Source: Variovorax saccharolyticus (GTDB lineage: Bacteria > Pseudomonadota > Gammaproteobacteria > Burkholderiales > Burkholderiaceae_C). From it: a stretch of DNA of 64,000 nucleotides. This document shows positions 1 to 8,196 of the stretch, in pieces. The notes beneath the pieces are model-generated. The model was not told the origin of the DNA. It was given only the letters and a program-made list of their open reading frames with translations, and did not search any database. The stretch lies in contig NZ_JASZYT010000017.1 in the NCBI RefSeq assembly GCF_030316765.1, positions 1 through 64,000 on the forward strand. The letters are read 5' to 3'. The stretch's first letter is position 1; each line of letters opens with the position of its first letter. Made by a program: the position numbers and the translations under genes.

Positions 1-594
1 GGCGGTGAACGCCAGGTGCTCGGTCTTGACGCCGCCGATGGTCGACTGCCCGACCCAGAGGGCGCTCGCGAGATCCTTGGTGAGGAAGGCATAGGGGTCG
101 GCGACCAGCAGGTCGAGGAAGGGCGCCGTGGCATCGGAGCCCGGCTGCACGCTCTGCATCAAGGCCTCGATGGCACCGCCGGCAGCCTCGCGTCGCGCAT
201 AGAACTTGCGGTCGGCCCCGACCACGGTGACCGTCTTGCCGTCGTAGTAGCTGTCGCTCGGGAACAGGTCGCCGCGTGCCTCCACGAAGAGCTTGTCGGG
301 CCGCTGCATCACCACGCGCGAGGCTGCGAACAGGCTCACGTACTGCCCTGTGGGCGAAGGGGTCGGGACGATGCCGCGCACCTTGAAGCTCAGCGTCCTG
401 GCGCCGGCGAGCGTGTCGCCCATGGCCTTGAGCAAGGCCAGCGCGCGTTCGTCCTTGACAGGCGCGGCAGCAGCGGTGGCCGCGGGCTTGGAGGCATCCT
501 GCGCGAAGGCCGCGCGGTCGACGGCCAGCAGCGCGATCGCTGCGAGCAGCGCCGCGCCGGCTCGGCGGCCGAATCGAGGGAGAGGAACTTTCAT
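1..594 (-). CDS. DUF2092 family periplasmic protein, 3' end outside window
   Basis: Reading from an ATG at 594, the frame stays open to the window edge, so about 198 N-terminal residues are present and the C-terminus is missing. Residues 1-30 form a Sec-type signal peptide ending near AFAQ. The body shows the features of the DUF2092 family: a helix with LLKAMGDTL, the segment VVMQRPDKLFVEARGD, and SYYDGKTVTVV. Function of DUF2092 is unknown; the fold is thought to resemble lipoprotein-carrier (LolA-like) proteins, which is family knowledge and not seen here. It lies 44 bp downstream of the preceding gene on the same strand, probably the end of the sulfatase operon. It is a paralogue of the protein at 8806-9651 and of the broken copy at 11316-11676. 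Confidence 0.8.
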   Translation of the reverse strand, partial: MKVPLPRFGRRAGAALLAAIALLAVDRAAFAQDASKPAATAAAAPVKDERALALLKAMGDTLAGARTLSFKVRGIVPTPSPTGQYVSLFAASRVVMQRPDKLFVEARGDLFPSDSYYDGKTVTVVGADRKFYARREAAGGAIEALMQSVQPGSDATAPFLDLLVADPYAFLTKDLASALWVGQSTIGGVKTEHLAFTA

Positions 595-638
595 TGGCGT
601 TGCTCCACGAAGGGGAACCATGGGATGAGGGCGCGCGC

Positions 639-1076
639 TCAGCGCAGCTTGCCCTCGGTGCGCTGGCGCGAAAAGGCCACCTCGAAGGTCTGCTTGGCCA
701 CCGCCTGGAAGTACTCGCCCACCAGTCGGTCGCTGGCCGGGTCGTAGCGCAGCGTGTAGGTCGAGCCGCCGTAGCCGCCGGCCTGCAATTCGAAGGCGGC
801 GCGCACGGTGCCGCCCCCCTGCGTGGCCTGGGCCTTTGCGAAGGGCAAGGGGTTCGGGTTGAAGTAGGACGCGGTGAGCTCGCCCGTCTTGCCGACTTCG
901 CGGATCAGGATGATGTAGTTGCCGTCGCTGCGTTTCCATGCGCCTTCGAGCACATCGAGGCCGGCCTTGGCCGGGCCGGCCCCGGGGGCCGGCCCCTGCG
1001 CGAAGGCGGGCGCCGCCGCCGTCATGAGGGCGGCGAGCACGAGCCCGAGGCCTGTCGGCTTCCAGGGCTGCCGCAT
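639..1076 (-). CDS. small secreted protein of unknown function
   Basis: A 145-residue protein with an N-terminal signal peptide (hydrophobic LGLVLAALMTAAAPAFA, cleavage probably after AFA). The mature part contains LEGAWKRSDGNYIILIREV and many beta-strand-like stretches ending in a Q-T-F-E-V-A-F-S-R-Q segment. No catalytic motif is seen. Its ATG shares one base with the stop codon of the sulfatase gene (TGATG), so translation is probably coupled to the sulfatase. The alternating short strands would suit a small periplasmic beta-barrel or lipocalin-like fold, but this is inference. I do not recognise a named family with certainty. Confidence 0.8.
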   Translation of the reverse strand: MRQPWKPTGLGLVLAALMTAAAPAFAQGPAPGAGPAKAGLDVLEGAWKRSDGNYIILIREVGKTGELTASYFNPNPLPFAKAQATQGGGTVRAAFELQAGGYGGSTYTLRYDPASDRLVGEYFQAVAKQTFEVAFSRQRTEGKLR

Positions 1077-3547
1077 CAGTCGCGCGCCTTGGCGACCATC
1101 TGCTCGGCCTGGCGTTGTTCCGACGCCGTGAGCTGCGACTTGCCGAGCGTGATGACCAGCTTGTCGATCTTGCCGTTGAAGGCGAAGGGCAGCTGGTAGT
1201 CCTTGGCGTTGAGCTCGGTGTAGAGGTCGGTGCCCACGTCGAAGGTCTCGTCCGACACCTGCAGGAACGCGATCGAGTTGGGCTGCTTGCCGGTGGCCAC
1301 CACCTTGCCGTCGACCTTCAGCACGCCGCTGCCGCCTTTGGCGATGCCGGGGCCGTCGTAGGTGTAGTCGAACTCGATGCTGTGCTTGCCGGGCGCGAGC
1401 GCCTCCTGGCCGACCCAGCGGTAGTGCGCGAGGATGAGCATGTTGTAGTCGAAGATGGGCTTGCCATCGACGATGTACAGGCCCCATCCGCCCCAGCGTC
1501 CGCCCAGCGTGGCGAGCACGCCCTTGCCGCCGCCCTGCGGGATCTCGACATCGGCCTTGATGTTGTACGACTTGCCCAGGATGTTCGGGGCGTTGGCGAC
1601 CGGGATGCCCGGGTTGACGCCGGTGTAGGTGAACACCGAGCGGCCCGCGGTCGTGCTCGGGCGCGGCTCGACCGCACGGGCGAACGACCGGTTGTCCAGC
1701 GGCAGCACCTGGTACTTGGCCGCCTCCTGCACGAACAGCGCCTGCATCTCCTTGAGCTTCTCGGGCATTTTCGCGGCGAGGTCGTTGGCCTGCGAATAGT
1801 CTTCCTTGATGTTGTACAGCTCCCACTTGTAGTCGGCGATCGGGGGCAGCGGCGCATTCAGGATCCACGGCCCGTGCGGCGGCGTCGTGTTCGCGTACCA
1901 GCCGTCGTGGTAGATCCCGCGGTTGGCGATCATCTCGAAATACTGCGTCTTGCGTGTCGACGGCGCATTGGCATTCGCCTTGTCGAAGGTGTAGGCCATG
2001 CTCGTGCCTTCGATCGGCTTCTGCTTGATGCCGTCGACCATGTCGGGCGCCTTGATGCCCGTGGCTTCGAGGATGGTCGGAACGATGTCGATCACGTGAT
2101 GGAACTGTGTGCGGATGCCGCCCGCATCCTTGATGCGGTTGGGCCACGAGATCGCCAGCCCCTGGCGCGTGCCGCCGAAGTGCGAGCCGATCTGCTTGGT
2201 CCACTTGAACGGCGTGTCGAAGGCCCAGGACCACGCCACCGCCATGTGCGGATAGGTCGCGGCCGAGCCCCAGGCCTCGTAGAACTTGAGTTGCTCGGCG
2301 ACCGGGAAGTCGAGGATGCCGTTGTACGAGGTCCACTGGTTGGGCGTGCCGCTCAGGGTGCCCTCGGGGCTGGTGCCGTTGTCGCCGACGATGTAGATGA
2401 TCAGCGTGTTGTCGAGCTGGCCCATGTCCTCGACCTGCTGGATCACGCGCCCGATCTCGAAGTCGGTGTAGGCCGCGTAGCCCGCGAACACCTCCGCCTG
2501 GCGCGCGAACAGCTTCTTCTGGTCGGCGCTCAGCGACTCCCACTTGGGCAGGCTGTCGGGCCAGTCGGTCAGCTTGGCTTCCGGGGGAATCACGCCCAGC
2601 CGCTTCTGGTTGGCGAAGATTTCCTCGCGCAGCGCGTTCCAGCCCTTGTCGAACTTGCCCTTGAAGGGAGCGACGAATTCAGGCTTGGGGTTGTGCGGCG
2701 AGTGCGTGCCGCCCGGCGCGTAGTACACGAACCACGGCGACTCGGGCGCCGAGGCCTTGACGCCCTGCATGTAGTTGATGGCCTCGTCCGCCATGTCGGT
2801 GATCAGGTTGTAGCCCTGCTTGCCGATCCACGGAAAGATCTGCCGGTTGTTCTGGAACAGGTAGGGCGTCCACTGGTCGGTCTCGCCGCCCTGGAAGCCG
2901 TAGAAATAATCGAAGCCCATGCCCGACGGCCACTGGTCGAAGGGGCCGGCCTTGCTGTACTGGAAGTCCGGCGTGTTGTGGTTCTTGCCGAACCACGAGG
3001 TGGCATAGCCATTGCCCTTGAGCAGCGCGCCGATGGTTGCGTTGTCGGGGCCGATGATCGAGTCGTAGCCCGGGAAGCCGGTCGACAGCTCGGTGATGAC
3101 GCCGAAGCCCACCGAGTGGTGGTTGCGGCCCGTCAGCAGCGCGGCGCGCGTGGGCGAGCACAGGGCCGTGGAATTGAACTGCGTGTAGCGCAGGCCGGAC
3201 TTGGCGACGCGATCCAGGGCCGGCGTGGGCACCACGCCGCCGAAGGTGCCGCTGACGCCATAGCCTTGGTCGTCCGTCATGATCAGCAGCACGTTCGGGG
3301 CGCCCTTGGGGGGCACGACCCGCGGCGGCCACCAGACCTTGGAGCCCGTGAGCGTTTCCTTGATCGTGCCGCCGAAAGGCATTTCGGGCGCCGGGACCTG
3401 GTTGCCCGGAATCGTCACGGTGGCGCTCGGCGCGCCCAGGTCGCCGGTGATCACCTGGGCGGCGACGGGCACCGTGACCAGGGCAGCGGACAGCACGGCA
3501 GCCGCCGCCTGCACGCCGCCCATGAGGAACTTGCGATCTCTTTGCAT
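1076..3547 (-). CDS. exported arylsulfatase (type I, formylglycine-dependent)
   Basis: An 823-residue sulfatase. A Sec-type signal peptide occupies about residues 1-30. The alkaline-phosphatase-like core starts with NVLLIMTDDQGYG, whose Asp pair (92-93) would bind the metal. The signature C-S-P-T-R at 130-134 followed by AALLTGR carries Cys130, the residue converted to formylglycine. Further motifs seen are WFGKNHNTP and a C-terminal beta domain typical of large PF00884 arylsulfatases. The enzyme would hydrolyse sulfate esters in the periplasm or outside the cell. A matching formylglycine-generating enzyme lies upstream in the same gene series (5614-6597). A second sulfatase of similar layout lies at 24763-27069. 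The substrate cannot be told from sequence. Confidence 0.95.
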   Translation of the reverse strand: MQRDRKFLMGGVQAAAAVLSAALVTVPVAAQVITGDLGAPSATVTIPGNQVPAPEMPFGGTIKETLTGSKVWWPPRVVPPKGAPNVLLIMTDDQGYGVSGTFGGVVPTPALDRVAKSGLRYTQFNSTALCSPTRAALLTGRNHHSVGFGVITELSTGFPGYDSIIGPDNATIGALLKGNGYATSWFGKNHNTPDFQYSKAGPFDQWPSGMGFDYFYGFQGGETDQWTPYLFQNNRQIFPWIGKQGYNLITDMADEAINYMQGVKASAPESPWFVYYAPGGTHSPHNPKPEFVAPFKGKFDKGWNALREEIFANQKRLGVIPPEAKLTDWPDSLPKWESLSADQKKLFARQAEVFAGYAAYTDFEIGRVIQQVEDMGQLDNTLIIYIVGDNGTSPEGTLSGTPNQWTSYNGILDFPVAEQLKFYEAWGSAATYPHMAVAWSWAFDTPFKWTKQIGSHFGGTRQGLAISWPNRIKDAGGIRTQFHHVIDIVPTILEATGIKAPDMVDGIKQKPIEGTSMAYTFDKANANAPSTRKTQYFEMIANRGIYHDGWYANTTPPHGPWILNAPLPPIADYKWELYNIKEDYSQANDLAAKMPEKLKEMQALFVQEAAKYQVLPLDNRSFARAVEPRPSTTAGRSVFTYTGVNPGIPVANAPNILGKSYNIKADVEIPQGGGKGVLATLGGRWGGWGLYIVDGKPIFDYNMLILAHYRWVGQEALAPGKHSIEFDYTYDGPGIAKGGSGVLKVDGKVVATGKQPNSIAFLQVSDETFDVGTDLYTELNAKDYQLPFAFNGKIDKLVITLGKSQLTASEQRQAEQMVAKARD

Positions 3548-3616
3548 TCGACCTCCATTCGATAGTTGAAGTGGACCAGGGAAAAAACGGTGATGTCTGT
3601 CGATTCGCGGGCCGGC

Positions 3617-4045
3617 TCACGGCGGGGACCGGCCCTGGACTGCGAGCTCGATCGCGTCCAGCAGATCCCTGCTGCGAAACGGCTTGGCCAGATAGCCCGA
3701 TGCACCGCGGCGCATCGCCTCGTTGCGCACCTCGATCGAGTCGTGGGCTGTGACCAGGACGACCGGCGGCCAGTGCCCGCGCGTGCGCAGCGCCGTCAGC
3801 AGGTCGAGTCCGGAGATGCCCGGCAGCTTGTAGTCGCTCACCACGCAGGCGGCGAAGGCTGCTCGGCCATCGGCGAGCAGCGCCTCCGAGGAGGCATAGG
3901 CCTCGGTCTTGAAACCGGCCGCATTGAGCAGGCGCTGGATCGCCTGGCGCATGCTGTCGTCGTCTTCAACCACGAGGATCACACCGGTGAGGGACAGGGG
4001 CATGGGGGGCGATCGTGCTTCGGCCGTGGGAGCTTTGGCGGTCAT
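3617..4045 (-). CDS. single-domain response regulator (receiver)
   Basis: A 142-residue protein made of one receiver domain. The acidic cluster EDDD (27-30), the phosphoacceptor Asp71 in VVSDYKLPG, a conserved Thr in VLVTAHD and the Lys in YLAKPF are all present. There is no output domain; the protein ends just after the receiver fold. The similarity is to FixJ/NtrC-type receivers. Its ATG overlaps the stop of the upstream HAD gene by 4 bp (ATGA), so the two are probably co-translated. It may shuttle phosphate or act on a partner protein; no dedicated kinase is adjacent, the nearest being at 12507-14396. An internal Met15 is an alternative start. Confidence 0.88.
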   Translation of the reverse strand: MTAKAPTAEARSPPMPLSLTGVILVVEDDDSMRQAIQRLLNAAGFKTEAYASSEALLADGRAAFAACVVSDYKLPGISGLDLLTALRTRGHWPPVVLVTAHDSIEVRNEAMRRGASGYLAKPFRSRDLLDAIELAVQGRSPP

Positions 4046-5100
4046 TCCCAGCCGAAGATCCGCTTCCAGTCGTTCTTCATGCTGATCACCACCCAGCCGC
4101 GCCGCTTCGCCTCGGCGCCCAGCGCGTCACTGAAGGTGCCGACCTTGGAGGCGGGGCCGTAGGCATATTCACGGACCGCGTCGTCGTGGTGCACGAGCAC
4201 CATGAGCCGTGGGCCATCGCCGGCCTGGACATACTCGAGCATCTGCTGGTCGCCGACCGAATTGCCAAAGGCGGCCACGGGTCGCCGACCGATCATCTGG
4301 TGGATCGCGATCGGCTTGCCGGTCTTGTCGTCCACATAGAGCATCTTGTGCGTCTTCGTGAGCACCGCCTTGCCGTCCTTGGCGTAGCCGAACGAGGTTT
4401 CGGCCGCCGAGCCGATCACCTGCTCGGGCGGGATGCCGTACACCTTCTGCGCGTACTCGCGCACGAAGTCCTGGCCGCCGCCGGTGGCGAAGTAGGTCTT
4501 GTAGCCGTTGGCGCGCATGTACTGCATGACCTCCAGCATCGGCTGGAACACGAGTTCGGTGTAGGGCCGCTTGAAGCGAGGATGCTTCGCGCTGGCGAGC
4601 CAGTCGGCCACGATGGTGCGGAACTCGTCCACCGTCAGGCCGCTGTGGGTGAGCGCCGCCGCGACCTTGAGCAGATCCTCGTTGGTGAGCTTCGCGATCG
4701 CCGCCTGATTGCCCGACATGATGGTCTTGAAGGGCTCGACGAGCTTCAGACGCGGACGCTTGGCGAGCTCGACCGCGAGCCGATCGAAGGCGAACATCGC
4801 CTCCGCGTAGTTGGGCTGTTCGACCCAGGTCGTGCCGTCCTGGTCGAAGGTGGCGATGCGCGCGTCGGGATCGACGAATCTGGGGCTGGCCTTGTCCGTG
4901 GTGTCCTTGACGAAGGCGATGATCGCCTGTTTGGCGGCGCCGTCGTTCCAGGAAGGCAGCGGATCGGTCTGCGCCCGCGCGAGCGGGGCCAGCACCCACA
5001 GCGTGACCAGCGCCAGGCCGTGCATCCAGGCGACCACCCGGCGGCGCGCCGTTGCCGGCAGCGACCGTGCTGCAATGGAAGATGGACCGGAGGCTTTCAT
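4042..5100 (-). CDS. secreted HAD-superfamily hydrolase
   Basis: A 352-residue protein. The ATG at 5100 is chosen because AAGGAAAG lies about 8 bp upstream and a signal peptide (basic start, WMHGLALVTLWVLAPLARA) follows at about residues 25-44; a longer open frame exists upstream but has no signal sequence. HAD motif I is seen as FDQDGT, motif II probably in YFATGGG, and motif IV as FGNSVGDQQML. The cap region resembles phosphoserine-phosphatase-like members. It probably acts as a periplasmic phosphatase, substrate unknown. A palindromic element lies 85 bp upstream, in the only sizeable gap of this gene series, so the gene probably has its own promoter. Confidence 0.87.
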   Translation of the reverse strand: MKASGPSSIAARSLPATARRRVVAWMHGLALVTLWVLAPLARAQTDPLPSWNDGAAKQAIIAFVKDTTDKASPRFVDPDARIATFDQDGTTWVEQPNYAEAMFAFDRLAVELAKRPRLKLVEPFKTIMSGNQAAIAKLTNEDLLKVAAALTHSGLTVDEFRTIVADWLASAKHPRFKRPYTELVFQPMLEVMQYMRANGYKTYFATGGGQDFVREYAQKVYGIPPEQVIGSAAETSFGYAKDGKAVLTKTHKMLYVDDKTGKPIAIHQMIGRRPVAAFGNSVGDQQMLEYVQAGDGPRLMVLVHHDDAVREYAYGPASKVGTFSDALGAEAKRRGWVVISMKNDWKRIFGWE

Positions 5101-5184
5101 GGCTGAGCTTTCCTTTTTCCGATGGACGGTCGACGATCTCGGCCGATCATTGCGCGCACGTGATTGCAATGAAATCGGGTCGGA

Positions 5185-5201
5185 GGGCAGTTCGGTTGCC
5201 C
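5185..5201. promoter_or_regulatory. palindromic operator-like element, copy 1
   Basis: The sequence GGGCAG-TTCGG-TTGCCC is an imperfect inverted repeat inside a longer conserved block (about 5172-5213) that begins ATCGGGT and ends CGAAAGGGAAG. Near-identical blocks occur at 9764 and 11777. This copy lies 85 bp upstream of the HAD gene start on the minus strand. A second shared patch, ATGATCGGCC on the minus strand, lies about 30 bp nearer the gene. Binding by a dimeric regulator is inferred from symmetry and repetition. Confidence 0.6.
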
Positions 5202-5227
5202 GAAAGGGAAGCGCCTCGCGCCGTGTC

Positions 5228-5617
5228 TCAGTTCTCGTGGCGCGCGCTGTGCACCAGCAATGCCGCGATGACCGCATGCAGCACGACCGCGGGCCACAAG
5301 AGCCACCCGACTGGCCCATGGGCGGTGCCGAGCCAGCCCAGGAAGAGGGCAGCCGTGGCGTTGTAGGCCAGCATGGCGCGGGCCCCGTTGGACGCGATGA
5401 ACGAGGCGCGGCGGCCCGGCCAGCAGGCCCAGCCGAGCATCGCCAACGCGATGCCGCACAACCTGGCGATCGCCAGCGCCACGCCTTCGGATTCGGCGCC
5501 GAGCAGCAGGCGGATGACGAGCGCCGGCACCAGCAGCAACGCGAGACCGGTGACGCCCTCGACGATCGAGGCCAGGCGGAGGATCGTGGCGAGCCGCCCG
5601 CGCGGCGCCGGCGTCAT
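5228..5617 (-). CDS. small integral membrane protein
   Basis: A 129-residue protein with about four hydrophobic segments: GVTGLALLLVPALVIRLLLG, VALAIARLCGIALAMLGWAC, MLAYNATAALFLGWLG and a last one near WLLWPAVVLHAVIAALLV. It starts with an ATG that overlaps the stop of the FGE gene by 4 bp (ATGA), so it is translationally coupled to it. No catalytic motif is visible. The role is unknown; a link to sulfatase maturation or to envelope assembly is suggested only by position. Confidence 0.85.
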   Translation of the reverse strand: MTPAPRGRLATILRLASIVEGVTGLALLLVPALVIRLLLGAESEGVALAIARLCGIALAMLGWACWPGRRASFIASNGARAMLAYNATAALFLGWLGTAHGPVGWLLWPAVVLHAVIAALLVHSARHEN

Positions 5618-6597
5618 GCGCCGGGCTCCTGTCGCACGACGCAGCGAAAGCCCAGGTGCGAGGTCGAGGTGTCGATCGGCTGTGGCATGCGCGCGGCCGG
5701 CCGGTAGCGGCGGCAGTAGTTCGGCGCGCACAGGTGCGAGCCGCCCTTCATGACCTTGCGCGGGATCGGCAGCTCGGGCATGGCGGGGTCGAAGCTCTGT
5801 GCCTTCGGCGCGCCGCGCGGGTTCACGGGGATGCAGCAGGCCTTCTGCTTCTCGTCGGGATGGCGCGGCGCGTACCAGGTCTGGGTCCATTCCCACACGT
5901 TGCCGGTCATGTCGTAGAGGCCCCAGCCGTTGGACGCGTAGCTCGCGACCGGCGAGGTGCCGACGAAGCCGTCCGCGGCCAGGTTCTGCCACGGGAACTC
6001 GCCCTGCCATGTGTTGGCCTGGTGCACGCCGCCCGGCGCGAGCTCGTCGCCCCAGGCGTATTCGGCGCCGTCGAGCCCGCCGCGCGCGGCGAACTCCCAC
6101 TCGGCCTCGGTCGGGATCTGCTTGCCGGCCCATTGCGCATAGGCCTCGACGTCGCTCCACGCCACGTGCACCACCGGGTGGTCGTCCTTGCCCACCAGGC
6201 TGCTGCCCGGGCCTTGCGGCTGGCGCCAGTTGGCATTGGGGACGAAGCCCCACCAGCGGAAGTGGTCGTGCAAGCTCACGCGCCCTGGCGGCGGCACGAA
6301 GACCGAGGACGCGGCCTTGAGCATCTCGGGCAATGCGCCGGGGTAGTCCTTGGGATTGGGCGGAATCTCGCAGAAGGTGGTGTGGCCCGTGGCCTCGACG
6401 AAGGCCCTGAACTGCGCGTTGGTGATCGGTGTCGCATCCATCCAGAAGCCGTCGACCTTCACGCGGTGCGCGGGCTTCTCTTCCGGGTAGTGGTGGTCGG
6501 AGCCCATGCGGAAGGTGCCGCCGGGGATCCACAGCATGCCGGGGTGCGGTGCCGCGGAAGGTGCTTCGATCGGTCTGGAGACGGTGTCGGTTGTCAT
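5614..6597 (-). CDS. formylglycine-generating enzyme (sulfatase-modifying factor)
   Basis: A 327-residue SUMF1/FGE-sulfatase family protein. The family start MLWIPGGTFRMGSD lies at 21-34, the core has TEAEWEFAARGG (163-174) and NVWEWTQTWY (233-242), and the C-terminal active site shows Cys290 and Cys295 in LCAPNYCRRYRPAAR. This Cys-x4-Cys pair matches the two catalytic cysteines of aerobic FGE, so the protein should be able to oxidise the sulfatase cysteine to formylglycine. The ATG at 6597 fits the family N-terminus; the longer open frame upstream overlaps the outer-membrane protein gene and lacks family sequence. The likely clients are the sulfatases at 1076-3547 and 24763-27069. Confidence 0.95.
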   Translation of the reverse strand: MTTDTVSRPIEAPSAAPHPGMLWIPGGTFRMGSDHHYPEEKPAHRVKVDGFWMDATPITNAQFRAFVEATGHTTFCEIPPNPKDYPGALPEMLKAASSVFVPPPGRVSLHDHFRWWGFVPNANWRQPQGPGSSLVGKDDHPVVHVAWSDVEAYAQWAGKQIPTEAEWEFAARGGLDGAEYAWGDELAPGGVHQANTWQGEFPWQNLAADGFVGTSPVASYASNGWGLYDMTGNVWEWTQTWYAPRHPDEKQKACCIPVNPRGAPKAQSFDPAMPELPIPRKVMKGGSHLCAPNYCRRYRPAARMPQPIDTSTSHLGFRCVVRQEPGA

Positions 6598-6605
6598 GCG
6601 CGCGC

Positions 6606-7367
6606 TCAGAACTTGAACCCGGCCCCGAAGTACAGCCCGCCCATCGCCACCTTGTCGAGCAGCGCGTCGTCGCGCCGGTAGTCGAGATAGCGGTAGCCGA
6701 ACTTCAGCGAGGTGGTGGGCGAGTACTGGTAGCTCGCGCCTGCGATGGCCTGCCAGCTCGAGCTCGAGCCGCCTTCGCCGATGTCGAGGTAGCCGAGCAG
6801 CGACCACTTGTCGCCGACCGGCACGATGGCGCGCACGCCGACGATGCCGTTGGTCGAGCCGCCCGACTCCTCGAGTTGGCGGTTGAGGCCGGGCGGCCTC
6901 GGCGAGATATCGACGCTCGTCTTCGCATCGACATAGCGAACGCCGGCCAGCAGGTCGACCGCCGCCGGGCCTTCGACTACGCGGTAGAAGCCCGCGAGGG
7001 TCGCGATGGTTTGCTCGAACTTGACGTTGTAGCCGCCCAGCAGGCCACCGGCATACTGGTTGCCCACGCCCAGCTTGACGTACTGCACGTCGAGCAGGCC
7101 GCCCCAGGCGCCCTTGCGCGCCTCGAGCGTGCCCATGGCGCCGAAGTCCAGCGCCTCGAGGACGCTCTCGGAGCTCACGCTCAGCGTGTTGCCCGGCAAG
7201 GGCCCGAGCTTCAAGTCCGACTTGATGCCCGCGAGCCAGAGGTAGGGAACGAACTCGAGTTGCCAGTCATTGGCCGAGGCCGGGCCGCTCTGCGCCGCGG
7301 CGGGCAGGCAGGCCAGCACGGCCGCGCAGGCGGCCAGCGTCTTCTTGAAGTGCTTTGGTGTGCTCAT
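6606..7367 (-). CDS. outer-membrane beta-barrel protein
   Basis: A 253-residue protein with a signal peptide ending near CLPAAAQS and a mature part of alternating beta strands, for example WQLEFVPYLWLAGIKSDLKLG, GGLLDVQYVKLGVG, DLLAGVRYVDAKTSVDISP and a terminal GGLYFGAGFKF. The last residue is Phe, as expected for proteins assembled by BAM. It probably forms an 8-10-stranded barrel. The ATG overlaps the stop of the DUF3313 lipoprotein gene by 4 bp. In this context it could be a pore or an envelope-stabilising protein; substrate specificity is not visible. Confidence 0.85.
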   Translation of the reverse strand: MSTPKHFKKTLAACAAVLACLPAAAQSGPASANDWQLEFVPYLWLAGIKSDLKLGPLPGNTLSVSSESVLEALDFGAMGTLEARKGAWGGLLDVQYVKLGVGNQYAGGLLGGYNVKFEQTIATLAGFYRVVEGPAAVDLLAGVRYVDAKTSVDISPRPPGLNRQLEESGGSTNGIVGVRAIVPVGDKWSLLGYLDIGEGGSSSSWQAIAGASYQYSPTTSLKFGYRYLDYRRDDALLDKVAMGGLYFGAGFKF

Positions 7368-8164
7368 TGCGGTGGCTGGGTCTTGAGCTCGGCCAGTCGG
7401 CGCGCAAAGGCGGCCGACCATTTGTTGAAGGCGTCCTGGGCGTAGCTCCAGGCCGTGAAGGAGCTGACGTAGCCGTTCATCCATGCCTCCGCAGCAGTGG
7501 TGGCATCGCCCTTGAGATCGGCCGCGTACTTCAATCCGATCTGGGTGTCGGCGCATTCGGCCAGCACGTTGCCGGTGGCGCCATCGCGGAACTGGGCCTC
7601 GAGCCCTGTCTTGCCGAGGTAGGGCGTCGAGCCCGGCGGCCGGCCGGTGGCGGCGCCCGAGCCCATCTCGGCCACGAAGCCGTAGGGCACCGCGGTGCCC
7701 GCCAGGCTGGCGAGCTGGTTGGTCGGCACCAGCGAGGTCAAGGCGAGGCGCACGCGCAACACGCCGGGCCCGGCGGCATCGACGATCTTGACGCTGGGCG
7801 AGAGGTTCTTCACCAGCGCGCTGTGGAAGTAGTCGATCAGCGCTTTCAAGTCGCTCGGATCGATCGGGCTCTGCTCGTTGGCGGGCGTCACATACACCTT
7901 GATGCGCTCGATCATGACCTTGTCGTAGATCCGCCAGTCGACGCCCGGCTGGCGCCAGCACAGGAAGCCGCCGTTGGCAGGCTGGGCCTTGAGCTTGGCC
8001 GGGTCCGAGAGGAAGCCGACGTTCGACACCTTTGCGATGTTGTTTTCGGAGGCCGTGATGTTGGCGTTGCCCGAGCCTGGCGCGGCGCAGCCGGTGGCGA
8101 GGAGCGCCATCGCAGCCGCCGCAAGGCAGGCCGGCAGCGCAGCGCGTTGGAATCGGAACTTCAT
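7364..8164 (-). CDS. DUF3313-like lipoprotein
   Basis: A 266-residue lipoprotein. The signal peptide ends with the lipobox LLATGC, so Cys26 would be lipidated. The rest resembles DUF3313 proteins: GFLSDPAKLKA near the mature start, WRIYDKVMIERIKVYV, a DYFHSALVKNL segment and a VVDAAGPGVLRVRLALT strand. The residues after the lipid-bearing Cys (Ala-Ala) favour outer-membrane sorting. The start at 8164 has AGGGAA about 8 bp upstream; an alternative ATG at 8200 overlaps the stop of the upstream gene (ATGA) and would add 12 residues before the signal peptide. Function unknown. Confidence 0.85.
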   Translation of the reverse strand: MKFRFQRAALPACLAAAAMALLATGCAAPGSGNANITASENNIAKVSNVGFLSDPAKLKAQPANGGFLCWRQPGVDWRIYDKVMIERIKVYVTPANEQSPIDPSDLKALIDYFHSALVKNLSPSVKIVDAAGPGVLRVRLALTSLVPTNQLASLAGTAVPYGFVAEMGSGAATGRPPGSTPYLGKTGLEAQFRDGATGNVLAECADTQIGLKYAADLKGDATTAAEAWMNGYVSSFTAWSYAQDAFNKWSAAFARRLAELKTQPPQ

Positions 8165-8196
8165 CGAATTCCCTGGTGGTTGGATGCGGCGGCCGC

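Noticed and set aside
1115..3565. 816-codon open frame opposite the first sulfatase gene
   Set aside because: It is a GC-bias shadow: the protein is Arg/Val/Asp-rich without domains, while the minus strand encodes a clear sulfatase. Similar long shadows oppose the RND gene (21159-23030), the second sulfatase (24718-26742) and the GMC gene (27090-28961).
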